The notes under the pieces: generated by a model | What the model was told of the DNA's origin: nothing | The model's database searches: none | Seen by the model: the letters and a program-made list of their open reading frames with translations, nothing else | Shown here: positions 19,273 to 27,989 of the stretch, piece after piece | Layout: each line of letters opens with the position of its first letter | Position numbering within the stretch: position 1 is the first letter of the stretch | NCBI GenBank assembly: GCA_903870415.1 | Contig: CAIQDA010000117.1 | Coordinates: 1-55,420 of the forward strand | DNA from: an uncultured delta proteobacterium | Lineage (GTDB): Bacteria; Myxococcota_A; Polyangia; Polyangiales; Polyangiaceae | Direction: 5' to 3' | Length of the DNA stretch: 55,420 nt | Made by a program: the position numbers and the translations under genes

Positions 19273-19290
19273 ACGTAAACGCGTTTACGT
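19273..19290. promoter_or_regulatory. Perfect 18-base palindrome, candidate operator
   Basis: The sequence ACGTAAACGCGTTTACGT is identical to its reverse complement over all 18 bases. A second perfect palindrome, ACGTTAACGT, follows at 19316-19325. They share ACGT ends. They lie in the 216-base gap between the 3' ends of map and of the convergent NifU-like gene, where no gene start is visible. Confidence 0.45.
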
Positions 19291-19447
19291 ACGCCGCGCG
19301 CAAGACCTTCGTCTTACGTTAACGTGGTTGCGACGCGCCATGCGCGAACGGCGCAAAACCCGCTGGTGCGAGCGCCCGCGAAAAAGCACCTTCACGGTGT
19401 CCGAAGCGCATACGCGGTATGACACGCGTGTGCGTCGAGGTGCTTCG

Positions 19448-19735
19448 TCAGGCTCGCGCGGAGCCGACACGCATGCGGCGCGCACCGCCCGGAATGAGGG
19501 CGCCCGTGGTCGTGCGGACAGGCGTCGTTGGCGCGAAGACCCGAAACGCAGGAACGACGAAGTGGTCGTGGGTCAGCGTCGCGCCGGGGCAGCCGGAGCA
19601 CATTCCCGACAAGTGCAGGTGAATCGCGGTCGTCGAGACGGAAACGAGCCAGAGCTCTCCTCCGTCGCCTTCGACGAGTGGGCTCAGCACTTCCGCGCAA
19701 ATCCGCTCGATTTCGGTGACAAACGCCTGCGACAT
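19448..19735 (-). CDS. NifU C-terminal-domain protein (Fe-S cluster scaffold-like)
   Basis: A 95-residue protein made of a single NifU-like domain. It follows the family plan: a helix ending EVLSPLVEGDGGELWLV, a strand pair, and the CxxC loop GMCSGCPGATLT with Cys46 and Cys49 that would bridge a transient Fe-S cluster. The helix after the CxxC is less typical and the last 25 residues are Arg/Pro-rich and lack family similarity. Such proteins (NfuA-like) deliver clusters to apoproteins. The Shine-Dalgarno is weak. It is divergent from the FHA gene with 132 bases between. Confidence 0.8.
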   Translation of the reverse strand: MSQAFVTEIERICAEVLSPLVEGDGGELWLVSVSTTAIHLHLSGMCSGCPGATLTHDHFVVPAFRVFAPTTPVRTTTGALIPGGARRMRVGSARA

Positions 19736-19867
19736 TGGAGCGGAGACTACGCCGTCGCCTCGCGAGATTCAACGAAAGTCGCCTGCGCCCTCGCGGTCGC
19801 TTGCTTCGAGGGCCCTCGCTTCGATATCGTGGAGGAGCGTTCTCTTCGAGCGTGTGGCACGACCCCT

Positions 19868-20752
19868 ATGCGTTTTCGACTCCGGTATCTTCAACACGAT
19901 TTCGAGATGGGTGAGGGCGAGTTCCTCATCGGTCGCAGTCCATCGTGCCAGCTTTCGCTCGACGACCCACTTGTGTCGCGACGTCATGCCCTTCTCATCG
20001 TCACCTCGTCCGACGTGTCCACCGAGGATCTCGGCAGTCGGAACGGCGTCCTCGTCAACGGTCAGCGAATCAACGGCCGCCACACGTTGAACGTCGGCGA
20101 TCGAATTCTGATCGGCGCGCAAGAGATGACGTTGCTCGAGTCGAAGAGCGAAGAGCAGCCCGGCATGACCTCGACCGCACGCCTCGCGCGACTGTCGATC
20201 TCGAAGATCCCGAAGCAAGCGCTTGCGCCCGGCACAGCCACGGCTTCGCACTTCGCCACAGCGCCGCCGGCGATGAACTCGGTGAACCCCCGCGAAGACA
20301 CGCTGCAAGGCCCGCGACGCCCCGTCGGTGGCTTGTCGGTCATCGCGTCCGTGGCTGAAAAATCCCTCAGCATGAACCGCGTCGAGGAGGCCGAACGCAT
20401 CATCTCGGCATCGCTCCACGACGTGCTTGAGCAAGTGCGCTCCGGCCAACACGTGGGAAGCGAGGTGGTCGACTTGGCCGCACGCCTCGCCGCCCGCCTC
20501 GCGAGCGCCACCGGCAAGGGCGCGTGGGTCGACTACGTGGTCGAGCTGTACTTCCGTGAGGCGAGGCCATGCCCCGCACCAGTCATCGACGAACTCTACA
20601 TCGCCCTCCGCAAAGTCAACGCGGTGCAAACGCAACAACTCCGCGACTACGTCGGACGCTTGCGCGAGCGCGTCAGTTCGTTCGGCCCCGCAGAACGCTT
20701 CCTGTTTCAGCGACTCGAGGGCCTCGAGCGTCTGGCCGGGCTGCGCGGATAG
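19868..20752 (+). CDS. FHA-domain protein
   Basis: A 294-residue cytoplasmic protein. The first 95 residues are a forkhead-associated domain with the canonical phosphothreonine-binding residues: GRSPSCQLSLDDPLVSRRHA (about 22-41), then DLGSRNGVLVNGQRI. A flexible Pro/Ala/Thr linker (about 100-160) leads to a helical C-terminal domain of about 130 residues that I do not recognise. It would read the output of Ser/Thr protein kinases, one of which is encoded at 30-31 kb. It lies 69 bases upstream of the exopolysaccharide genes on the same strand, so it may regulate or be co-expressed with them. The frame is open far upstream, but the FHA domain starts at this ATG. Confidence 0.9.
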   Translation: MRFRLRYLQHDFEMGEGEFLIGRSPSCQLSLDDPLVSRRHALLIVTSSDVSTEDLGSRNGVLVNGQRINGRHTLNVGDRILIGAQEMTLLESKSEEQPGMTSTARLARLSISKIPKQALAPGTATASHFATAPPAMNSVNPREDTLQGPRRPVGGLSVIASVAEKSLSMNRVEEAERIISASLHDVLEQVRSGQHVGSEVVDLAARLAARLASATGKGAWVDYVVELYFREARPCPAPVIDELYIALRKVNAVQTQQLRDYVGRLRERVSSFGPAERFLFQRLEGLERLAGLRG

Positions 20753-20821
20753 TGGAAGGCGTGGCGACGGCGAACCGTCCCGCAAACGCGACGTCACGAG
20801 CTCAGGCGAAGGGGGAATTGT

Positions 20822-22354
20822 ATGCATAGTACACGCCCGCCGTCACTCTCCTTGCCTCCGGGCCACGGGTCGATGCCCCCAGCGGGTTTCGCCTCGACGC
20901 CGCACTTCGCCTCGTACGGAGCCCCTCCGCCCGAGGAGCCCACGCCTCGCGAGCAGATGGCGCGCCTGAAGACGCTCGCACGTCGTTCGCTCGGGCACTG
21001 GAAGCCTGCCGCCGCGATTATGGTGCTGGGGTGCGCGGCATCCGTCGGACTCGCGCTTCAGCAAAAGCTGATTTTTCGCAGCGAATGCAGCGTCAGCTAC
21101 CGCCTCGGCAAGGGCGAGTCAGACGAGTCCGGCGTCGATCGCGTCATGCGCCTCGCGCCTCGCTTGAGGCAGGTGCTCACGACACGGGCACGTCTCGAGA
21201 GCATCGTTCGCGACTTCGCGTTGTACCCGCGCATCGTCGATGGCCGCGGCATGGGCGAGGCGGTCGACGAAGCGCGCGAGCACATCGAGGTTCGCGGGCG
21301 CGACAGCGAGACCTTCTTTCTGTCGTTCGAATCGGAATCCGCGGAAACCGCGCAGCAAGTCACCCAGCGCCTCGCCGAGGACATGATCAGCGAGTTCGAG
21401 AGCCAGAAGGTTCTCCAGGCCAAGCAGAAGGCGGAGTTCGTCGCGCGCGAACAAGAACAAGCGGAATCGCGGATGGACGACGCCGAAAAAGCGCTGTCGA
21501 CGTTCGCGGGCGAGCACCCCGTCATGGCGGCAGCGGTGAGAGGTTCTCTTCCTGGCTCTGCGGATCTGCTCGTCGCCGCGCAACAAGCGACCGTAACCAA
21601 GTCCGTCAGCATGCGAAGCGGTTCTGCGGCAACGGGGGCCTCGCCCGAGAACGCACTCCCAAACTCGGTTGGAGCGGTCCTCGCCCAGCTCACCGCAGCA
21701 CGCGATGACGCCGCCGCGCGCGTCGCTCATGCGCAGCAAGAGTTGCAGGACAAGCTTGCAAACTACACAGAGCAACACCCGGACGTGAGCGCGGCACGAA
21801 GCGACCTTGGCGTCGCACAGCGCGCGCTCGAGACCGCGTCGGGACGTCTCGATCGGGCGAAAGCCGAAGCGCAAGCGACGGCCCCGTCGACGGCGACCAG
21901 CAAATCGTCAGCTCCTTCGGTCACGCGAACGCGTACCCAGCCCCGAACGCCCCCCGCGCCCCCGGCCCTTTCTCCCTCGGGCGAGGCCGAAGTGCGCCTC
22001 GAATTCGAACGACGCCTGCGAGGCGTGCGCGATGCGCGTGAACTCTACACGCAACGGCGTGAGTCTCTCGAGAAGGCGAACCTCGAACTGTCCGCAGCGC
22101 GCGCGACGGCCAACGAGTCGATGGCCATTCTGGACCCCGCGAACCTGGCGTCGAAACCCTACAAGGGCGGCCGGTCCAAGGTGGCGTTTGCGGGCGGTTT
22201 TGTGACGTTGATTCTTGCTCTTGGATACGCCGTCGCGCGCGTCCTGCTCGACGACCGAGTTCACGATCCGGGAGACCTGCGCCAACTGGGGCTGCGGCCT
22301 CCGCTCGGCGTCGTTCCGCGCATTTCTTCAGCCCCGCGAGGTCGCCGTGGATGA
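20822..22354 (+). CDS. Wzz/GumC-type polysaccharide chain-length determinant
   Basis: A 510-residue inner-membrane polysaccharide co-polymerase. After a Pro-rich cytoplasmic N-terminus come a transmembrane helix (about 62-80), a periplasmic Wzz-like region, long coiled coils (about 170-260 and 290-350), a Pro/Ser/Thr-rich insert (about 355-385) and a second membrane helix (about 455-475) preceded by the Pro-rich MAILDPANLASKPYK motif typical of the family. It controls chain length and export of an exopolysaccharide together with the following ATPase, whose start it overlaps by eight bases. The long disordered insert in the periplasmic part is unusual. Confidence 0.9.
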   Translation: MHSTRPPSLSLPPGHGSMPPAGFASTPHFASYGAPPPEEPTPREQMARLKTLARRSLGHWKPAAAIMVLGCAASVGLALQQKLIFRSECSVSYRLGKGESDESGVDRVMRLAPRLRQVLTTRARLESIVRDFALYPRIVDGRGMGEAVDEAREHIEVRGRDSETFFLSFESESAETAQQVTQRLAEDMISEFESQKVLQAKQKAEFVAREQEQAESRMDDAEKALSTFAGEHPVMAAAVRGSLPGSADLLVAAQQATVTKSVSMRSGSAATGASPENALPNSVGAVLAQLTAARDDAAARVAHAQQELQDKLANYTEQHPDVSAARSDLGVAQRALETASGRLDRAKAEAQATAPSTATSKSSAPSVTRTRTQPRTPPAPPALSPSGEAEVRLEFERRLRGVRDARELYTQRRESLEKANLELSAARATANESMAILDPANLASKPYKGGRSKVAFAGGFVTLILALGYAVARVLLDDRVHDPGDLRQLGLRPPLGVVPRISSAPRGRRG

Positions 22355-23099
22355 CGATTCCACCACCGTGATTGTGCACGCGCGAAGCGTCGCAATGGAA
22401 GCCCAGGCCGACTCACCGGTCCGAACCATCCGCGTCGACGCGCGCCCGCCTTCCCCCGACTTGCTCGCGATGCTCCCCGGCGGCCCCCAAGAAACGGCCA
22501 GCGCGCTGCGGCTTGTGCGCCAGCGCCTTGAGCTGCGTCAGCCCCTCGGTCAAAAACTCATTGGCATCGTGAGCGCGCGTCCCGGCGAGGGAAAGAGCGT
22601 GTTCGCGGCACAATTGGCGCTCGCACTTTCCGAAGCGCAGCGTGCGAAGGTTCTGCTCGTCGAGGCGAACTTCCACGCGCCGTCGCTCGCGAATCTTCTC
22701 GGCGTCACGGTTCCCACTCACCAGGGTTTTTCCGTGCAACTCGCGCGCCGCATGCAGAACCGAAACGACCCATGGGTCGAACTCGCGCTGGGCCCGAGCC
22801 TGCACGCGCTCCTCGAAGAGCCCGGCATCGGCTACGCGCAAGCGCTCTACAGCACGCACTTTCTCCAGGCGCTCTTCTTCCTCGCGCCCGCGTACGACTA
22901 CGTGGTCATCGACGGCCACGCGGTGATCGGCTCGGGCGATGCGAACGTGCTCGCACAAGGCGTCGACGCACTCCTCGTCGTGGCACGCAGCGGCACCACA
23001 CGCGGCGCCGATCTTCTCGCAACGATGCAGCAGCTCGGCGAGCACAAACCCGCCGACGTCATCCTCTGGGACGTCCCGGCGAGCGAGCACCGCGCGTGA
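22347..23099 (+). CDS. CpsD/Wzc-like P-loop ATPase with altered Walker A' motif
   Basis: A 250-residue ATPase of the bacterial tyrosine kinase (CpsD/CapB) fold that partners the upstream Wzz protein. Walker A is SARPGEGKS (76-84). The Walker A' motif, normally LLIDAD, reads LLVEAN (Glu106, Asn108), and Walker B is YVVIDGHAV (Asp189). There is no C-terminal tyrosine cluster; the protein ends ASEHRA. It is therefore more likely a non-kinase co-polymerase ATPase than a true BY-kinase. It starts at GTG 22347 with GAGG five bases upstream, inside the end of the wzz-like gene, and its stop overlaps the next start (TGATG). Confidence 0.87.
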   Translation: MDDDSTTVIVHARSVAMEAQADSPVRTIRVDARPPSPDLLAMLPGGPQETASALRLVRQRLELRQPLGQKLIGIVSARPGEGKSVFAAQLALALSEAQRAKVLLVEANFHAPSLANLLGVTVPTHQGFSVQLARRMQNRNDPWVELALGPSLHALLEEPGIGYAQALYSTHFLQALFFLAPAYDYVVIDGHAVIGSGDANVLAQGVDALLVVARSGTTRGADLLATMQQLGEHKPADVILWDVPASEHRA

Positions 23100-24214
23100 T
23101 GGCCTCGCTCGCGCGAAAGCTCGAGGAAAAGCAGCTGCACCGCTGGGTCGGCGCATGGGCTCGCGACAGGCTCTCGCGAAGGGCGCGGGATGCCGAGTCG
23201 ATCACGGACGTGCTCTTTTGCCTTTGCGATCACCACGAGCCGCTGTGGGGTGGAGAGCCTCGCGAGCGCGCCCTCGAACGCGTCGAGCGCTGGCGCACCG
23301 GCTACCCGAAACTCGTCCGAGGTCTCGAAGACGCAGGCGGGCGCGGACCACGGCACACGTTTTTTTACCCCGGGGATCACTACGACCCGGACCTCGTCGA
23401 AGGGCTCGCGGAGCTGGCTCGCACGGGCCATGGCGAATTCGAAGTGCACTTGCACCACGAGAACGACACGGCGACGACGCTCCGGGCGATGTTCGAGGAA
23501 ACGCTGGAAAACTTCGGACGTCATGGGCTCTTGCCGATCGTCGATGGCAAGCCGCGTTGGTGCTTCATCCACGGAAATTGGTGCCTCGCAAACGCACGCG
23601 CCGACGGACGTCATTGCGGCGTCGATGACGAGTTGCCGCTGCTCTGGGACCTCGGGTGTTACGCCGACTTCACCTTTCCGAGCGCGCCGGACGAGAGCCA
23701 ACCAGGCCTCGTCAACGTCATCGCCCAACCCACCGGAGACCTCCGTCGCAGGCGTTCGTACGAGCGTGCCGAACCTGTTCGCGTTGGCACCCGGCGCCGC
23801 GAAGAGTTGCTCTTCGTCCAAGGTCCTCTCGCGCTCGCGAGACGGCAAGGCTCCCTGCGCGTGCGCATCGAGAACGGCGATTTGCAGGGAAACGATCCCC
23901 CAACGCTCACGCGCTTTCGCTCTTGGCTTGCGCAGCACGTGCACGTGGCAGGGCGGCCCGAGTGGTCCTTCATCAAGGTCCACACGCACGGGTCACCGGA
24001 GAAGAACGCGTTCGCGATGCTCGGCGAACCGACTCGGCGCTTCCACGAAGAGATGCTTGCAGAGTGCAAGGAGCGTGGACTCCGCCTTCACTACGTGAGC
24101 GCTCGCGAGATGGTGAACGTGGCCGAGGCCGCGATGGCGGGCGAGAGCGGAGACCCTCGCGCGCACTTTGATCGACGCGTTCCGCGTGCAGCCGTGGTTG
24201 GCGACCGTTCGTAA
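23099..24214 (+). CDS. Polysaccharide deacetylase-like protein of the exopolysaccharide operon
   Basis: A 371-residue protein coupled to the upstream ATPase by a one-base stop/start overlap. The motifs suggest a NodB-like carbohydrate esterase barrel: DVLFCLCDHHEP (Asp44, His45, His46), FFYPGDHYDP, a histidine-rich strand EVHLHHEND and WSFIKVHTHG. The pattern is not that of classic NodB (TFDD...HxxxH), so the match is to divergent deacetylase-like proteins found in polysaccharide loci. It has no signal peptide, so it may act on lipid-linked intermediates in the cytoplasm, or may not be catalytic. Gene order Wzz-ATPase-deacetylase supports a role in exopolysaccharide synthesis. It is convergent with the VWA gene. 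Confidence 0.72.
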   Translation: MASLARKLEEKQLHRWVGAWARDRLSRRARDAESITDVLFCLCDHHEPLWGGEPRERALERVERWRTGYPKLVRGLEDAGGRGPRHTFFYPGDHYDPDLVEGLAELARTGHGEFEVHLHHENDTATTLRAMFEETLENFGRHGLLPIVDGKPRWCFIHGNWCLANARADGRHCGVDDELPLLWDLGCYADFTFPSAPDESQPGLVNVIAQPTGDLRRRRSYERAEPVRVGTRRREELLFVQGPLALARRQGSLRVRIENGDLQGNDPPTLTRFRSWLAQHVHVAGRPEWSFIKVHTHGSPEKNAFAMLGEPTRRFHEEMLAECKERGLRLHYVSAREMVNVAEAAMAGESGDPRAHFDRRVPRAAVVGDRS

Positions 24215-24243
24215 GGCGCCGCCACAGGTCGCTTCGGGCCTTG

Positions 24244-25446
24244 TCAGTTTACCTTCGGCGCGCAGCCGAGGACGATCTCGACCTTGCCCGCAGACGCTGC
24301 TTTCACGCGGTCACACCAGCCGCCCGTGAGGATGACCTTCGTTGGGTTCGACGGGTTGTCGTATTCCCAGCCGCTCGTCACGTTCTTCGGCACCTCGGTG
24401 GCGGTGCCGTTCTCCGTGAAGGTCACGCTCACGAGGTTGGGATCCACGGTCTGGCCCGCGGGCACCGTGAAGCCGTATTCGCATGACGCTGCCATGCCGC
24501 GAATCGCGTTGATGGCGGCGAGGAAGTCGCTCGCGAGCTGCTGCGCACTGCCGCCCGGCGTGAGCTGAAAGTGGCACATGCGCGTCGGGTCCGAGACGTT
24601 GTTCACGTCGCAGTTCGCGCGCGCCGTGCCCCCCGCGACGGCCACCTGGGCCATGAACTTGGGGTCGTACCCGGACGTGCTGCCGCCGAGCGGTCCCACG
24701 CCAACGGAGAACGTCGTGATGGCCAAGTCCGCGGGTTGAATGTTCGCCTGTTGGCGCGCGAGGTTCACGACTTGCGACTGCTCCGACGAGCCGCCGTTTG
24801 GAACGCCGTCGCTGATGAGAACGATGACTTTTTTGCCGCCGTTCTGGAGAGGAGCCGCTGGAGCATACGCCGCCATGTTTGGGTAAGCCGCGCTCATCGT
24901 CTCGAACGTTGGCGTGCCGCCACTTGGGCTCGAACCCGTGAGACGAGCCGACAGCGAGGACGACTGCGCCGCGTCGACGAAGCGGACGGGGACTTGAATG
25001 ACGCGACGGCCGCCGAAGCTCGACTCGCGCGAATCCGAAAACACGGTCATGCCGAGGCCGAAGCTGTCGTCGTTCGACGCCTGCACCTGCGTGAAGAAAT
25101 TCATAAGGGCCGTGCGCGAAGCGGTCCACTTGCTGTCCGAGGACATGGACCCGGAGCCGTCGAGCACCACGAGCATGTAAACGGGCGACCGCTTCGCTTC
25201 GGACTTCACGCCCGCGCAACCCGCATCGGCCGAAAGCCGACCCGCGTCTTCTTCTTCTGTCGGACCGACAACGACAGGGTCGTCCGAGCCGCCGCCACCA
25301 CCGCCACCACCGCCGCCCGTCGACGCACCTGCGTCCACGCCCGACGCGGAGTTGAAGGTGCTCGGGCTGCTCCCTGCACACGCGGCAGCAACGAGACCAA
25401 GAGTGAGAACGGAGAGCGGGTAACGAAGGCTCGAGGCAAAGCGCAT
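24244..25446 (-). CDS. VWA-domain lipoprotein
   Basis: A 400-residue surface protein. The signal MRFASSLRYPLSVLTLGLV ends AAAC at a lipobox. An Asp/Gly linker with a run of ten glycines follows. The von Willebrand A domain (about 90-300) has an intact metal-ion site DGSGSMSSD and a second motif ISDGVPNGG. The C-terminal third contains a Cys-containing region (FQLTPGG, SCEYGF, GGWCDRV) common to a family of myxobacterial VWA lipoproteins. Likely role is adhesion or ligand binding outside the cell. The upstream 42 bases of open frame are not used since ATG 25446 begins the signal. Confidence 0.9.
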   Translation of the reverse strand: MRFASSLRYPLSVLTLGLVAAACAGSSPSTFNSASGVDAGASTGGGGGGGGGGSDDPVVVGPTEEEDAGRLSADAGCAGVKSEAKRSPVYMLVVLDGSGSMSSDSKWTASRTALMNFFTQVQASNDDSFGLGMTVFSDSRESSFGGRRVIQVPVRFVDAAQSSSLSARLTGSSPSGGTPTFETMSAAYPNMAAYAPAAPLQNGGKKVIVLISDGVPNGGSSEQSQVVNLARQQANIQPADLAITTFSVGVGPLGGSTSGYDPKFMAQVAVAGGTARANCDVNNVSDPTRMCHFQLTPGGSAQQLASDFLAAINAIRGMAASCEYGFTVPAGQTVDPNLVSVTFTENGTATEVPKNVTSGWEYDNPSNPTKVILTGGWCDRVKAASAGKVEIVLGCAPKVN

Positions 25447-25551
25447 GGGAGTGTCGACACGATGACGCGGGGACCAGGCTCTACGCAAGCCAAACGTGTC
25501 CGCGGCCGCCGCAGCGTTGCTCGACCACGGCAGAATCGCTTCACGCTGGAA

Positions 25552-26709
25552 CTAGGCCGAGCGCAGATGAATCAGCGCGATCTCCGCGGGGGCCCCGAGG
25601 CGCATCGGCGGGCCCCAGTAACCGGTGCCTCGGCTCACGTAGATCTGCGTGCGCTCGTTCACGCGTTCGAGCCCCGCCACGTAAGGCTGCTGAAGACTCA
25701 CCAGGTACATGAACGGGAAGATCTGGCCGCCATGCGTGTGGCCGGAAAGCTGCAAATCAACGCCCCTCGCTTGGGCCTCGCGGATGCTCTTGGGCTGGTG
25801 CGCGAGGAGGACCACAGGGCGTTCGGGATGAGCGTCGCGCAAGGCGGCATCCATGTCGTGCTTGTGTCCGGGGGCGACGCGCTCGAACTGGTGAGCTGTC
25901 CAATCATCGACGCCCGCGAGCGTGAAGCCATCGTCGTCGCCGATGGGAACCGACTCGTTGCGCAATACACGGATACCGAGCGTCGCCAGATGCTCGCACC
26001 ACTCGACCGCGCCTGAGTAGTACTCGTGGTTTCCCGTGATGAAGTAGACGCCGTGGCGCGCCACGATGCGCCCGAGGGGGGCCACGTGTTCGGCGAGGCT
26101 CGCGACCGATCCGTCGACGAGGTCGCCGGTGATGACCACGACATCGGGAGCTTGCGCGTTCACCCGATCGACCACGCCCGCGAGGAATTCACGGCCGATG
26201 GTGGGGCCCACGTGCACATCTGTAATCTGCACCACGCGCCACGAACGCCCGCCACGCAACCGCGGGAGAACGACCGGGACCTCGACGACACGCACGGCCG
26301 CACGCACGTTGGCGGCTCCCTTCACAGCCGCCGCCATCGCCGCGAACGCCGCGACGCCTGAGACCACGCGCGCCAAAAGCAGACGGCGCTCTTCGTCAAC
26401 GGGCGCGGGCAGCGCAAGGCGAAGCAGGTCCGCGAAGGCGAACGACGCCACCAAGAAAAACGCGACGCCCATCCACGTGAACGCGACCCACGCCAGGGGC
26501 CGCACCGTTTCTCGCGCCGCACTCCTCACGAGAATCATGGTTCCGACGATCGACGTGAGCAGCATCACGAGCACAACGGCCACGCCGCGCTGCGCGAAGG
26601 ACGACCAGCCCGGGTCCCGAGCCAAGCGCACCCACAGGTAGCGATGGAGGCCGTACGAGGTACCGATCATCGTCACGACGAAGAACACGAGGCGCATCAC
26701 AAGCATCAT
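25552..26709 (-). CDS. Membrane-anchored metallophosphoesterase (YkuE-like)
   Basis: A 385-residue protein with about four N-terminal transmembrane helices (within residues 1-150) and a C-terminal calcineurin-like phosphoesterase domain. The metal motifs are in order: QITDVHVGP, TGDLVDGS, GNHEYYSG, LLAHQPKS and SGHTHGGQ. This is the architecture of YkuE-like phosphoesterases that act on lipid or cell-envelope substrates. Its start overlaps the stop of the Bax1-like gene by four bases (ATGA), so it belongs to the same transcript as the XPB-like helicase and Bax1-like nuclease. Whether it works with them is unknown. Confidence 0.92.
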   Translation of the reverse strand: MMLVMRLVFFVVTMIGTSYGLHRYLWVRLARDPGWSSFAQRGVAVVLVMLLTSIVGTMILVRSAARETVRPLAWVAFTWMGVAFFLVASFAFADLLRLALPAPVDEERRLLLARVVSGVAAFAAMAAAVKGAANVRAAVRVVEVPVVLPRLRGGRSWRVVQITDVHVGPTIGREFLAGVVDRVNAQAPDVVVITGDLVDGSVASLAEHVAPLGRIVARHGVYFITGNHEYYSGAVEWCEHLATLGIRVLRNESVPIGDDDGFTLAGVDDWTAHQFERVAPGHKHDMDAALRDAHPERPVVLLAHQPKSIREAQARGVDLQLSGHTHGGQIFPFMYLVSLQQPYVAGLERVNERTQIYVSRGTGYWGPPMRLGAPAEIALIHLRSA

Positions 26710-27989
26710 GGGCGTTTTCGGGAAGCACGGGCTTTCGGCGTTTGGATGGTCACACGCTCACGTGCGTCGCAGACTTCCGCCAAGCGCTCGAGATGATCGA
26801 GCACGAGCTTCGGCCGAAGCGTGCCCTTGAAGACGTAGAGCGCCGACGGAGCCTCTTTCGGAAGCGCCTCCCGGCTCACGCGCAGTCGCTCGCTCACGGC
26901 GAAGAGCACCGGCTCCGAGAGACCTTTCTCGACGGCCTCGACCCGCGCCCACGCCGCGCTTCGGTTCCAATATCCGAGAAGCTCAAACGCGATGCGAAGT
27001 CCGTCATCGCGCACGAATTCCAGGTCGGGAACGCACACCGTCACGCCGACAAGGTCGATGAGGCGCGTGGACCTTGCGGCGGTCCATCGCGAGGCCAACG
27101 CCGGAAAACGTTCGAGCAAGTCGTCGACCTCTGCGCGAGCAGGAACCTCGCCAGTGAGTCGCGTCGCTTCGTCCGAGAGCTCACGCAACGTCACGTCGTC
27201 GACGAGGAAACTGCGCTTCGGGCGAAGCTTGAGGTCTGCAACGATACGCGTGGCACCCGCAACGATCATCGCGGGAACGAGGAGCGCATACCGAAGGCCG
27301 TACTTCGTCGTCGGGTCGAAGAGACTCGACGCACCATCGATTCGGATAACCGCCCCCGCGCCCGCGTTGACTTCGACGACGTGAAGCAACTGCTGAAATT
27401 TGAGGGCCCGCAGCAACTTGCGAAGCGCGTTCGGCTCAGGGTGTCCAAGCTCGATCGTGATGGCCGTCGATCGCAAGAGAAACGCCTGCACCCGACCAAG
27501 CTCCCACCGCGCCACAAGGGCCTCGCCCGTCGAGAAGCCCGCGGCGATGAGACGCTCCTCTCGCTTGCGATCCGCATAGAGATCCCGATCGACCGATTCC
27601 GCATCGAGGCCTTGTGCGCGCGCGAACGACTCGAGGACCTCCGTCCGCTCGAACACGTCGCCAGCGGCGTCTTCTTTTCGGCGTCGTGCCGCGTATTCAA
27701 AGAGAGCAAGCCTTCGGCCGACCGTCGCCTCTCCGCCTCCACCTTCGAACGTACTGGCGTCGTCGAAGACCACCGCGAGGCCCTTGGCGAAGAGCTTTTC
27801 GCGCTGGGATTCACCTTCTGCCGCGCGAAGCAGTTCGAGCTCGCCGCGGGTCCGCCCGACGCTTGCGAGGCCCACGTCGACGATGCGCGCCGCCATCTCA
27901 AGGAGCGCACGCCGGGTCTCGTCGCCGAGGCCCTCAAGGACGTGATGGTCGCCCTTCTTGCGCAAGCGCACGAGGTCAGCGGTAAGCAC
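26706..27989 (-). CDS. DUF790 / Bax1-like nuclease, partner of XPB-like helicase
   Basis: A 427-residue cytoplasmic protein beginning MLTADLVRLRKK, the conserved start of the DUF790 family, known in archaea as Bax1 (binds archaeal XPB). The C-terminal nuclease-like segment has PDLEFVRDDG followed by IAFELLGYW, matching the PD...E/GFW region of the family. In archaea Bax1 forms a helicase-nuclease complex with XPB and incises damaged DNA in bubble structures. Here it overlaps the XPB-like helicase gene by 14 bases on one side and the membrane phosphoesterase by four on the other. I could not identify the catalytic lysine with certainty. Confidence 0.87.
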   Translation of the reverse strand: MLTADLVRLRKKGDHHVLEGLGDETRRALLEMAARIVDVGLASVGRTRGELELLRAAEGESQREKLFAKGLAVVFDDASTFEGGGGEATVGRRLALFEYAARRRKEDAAGDVFERTEVLESFARAQGLDAESVDRDLYADRKREERLIAAGFSTGEALVARWELGRVQAFLLRSTAITIELGHPEPNALRKLLRALKFQQLLHVVEVNAGAGAVIRIDGASSLFDPTTKYGLRYALLVPAMIVAGATRIVADLKLRPKRSFLVDDVTLRELSDEATRLTGEVPARAEVDDLLERFPALASRWTAARSTRLIDLVGVTVCVPDLEFVRDDGLRIAFELLGYWNRSAAWARVEAVEKGLSEPVLFAVSERLRVSREALPKEAPSALYVFKGTLRPKLVLDHLERLAEVCDARERVTIQTPKARASRKRP

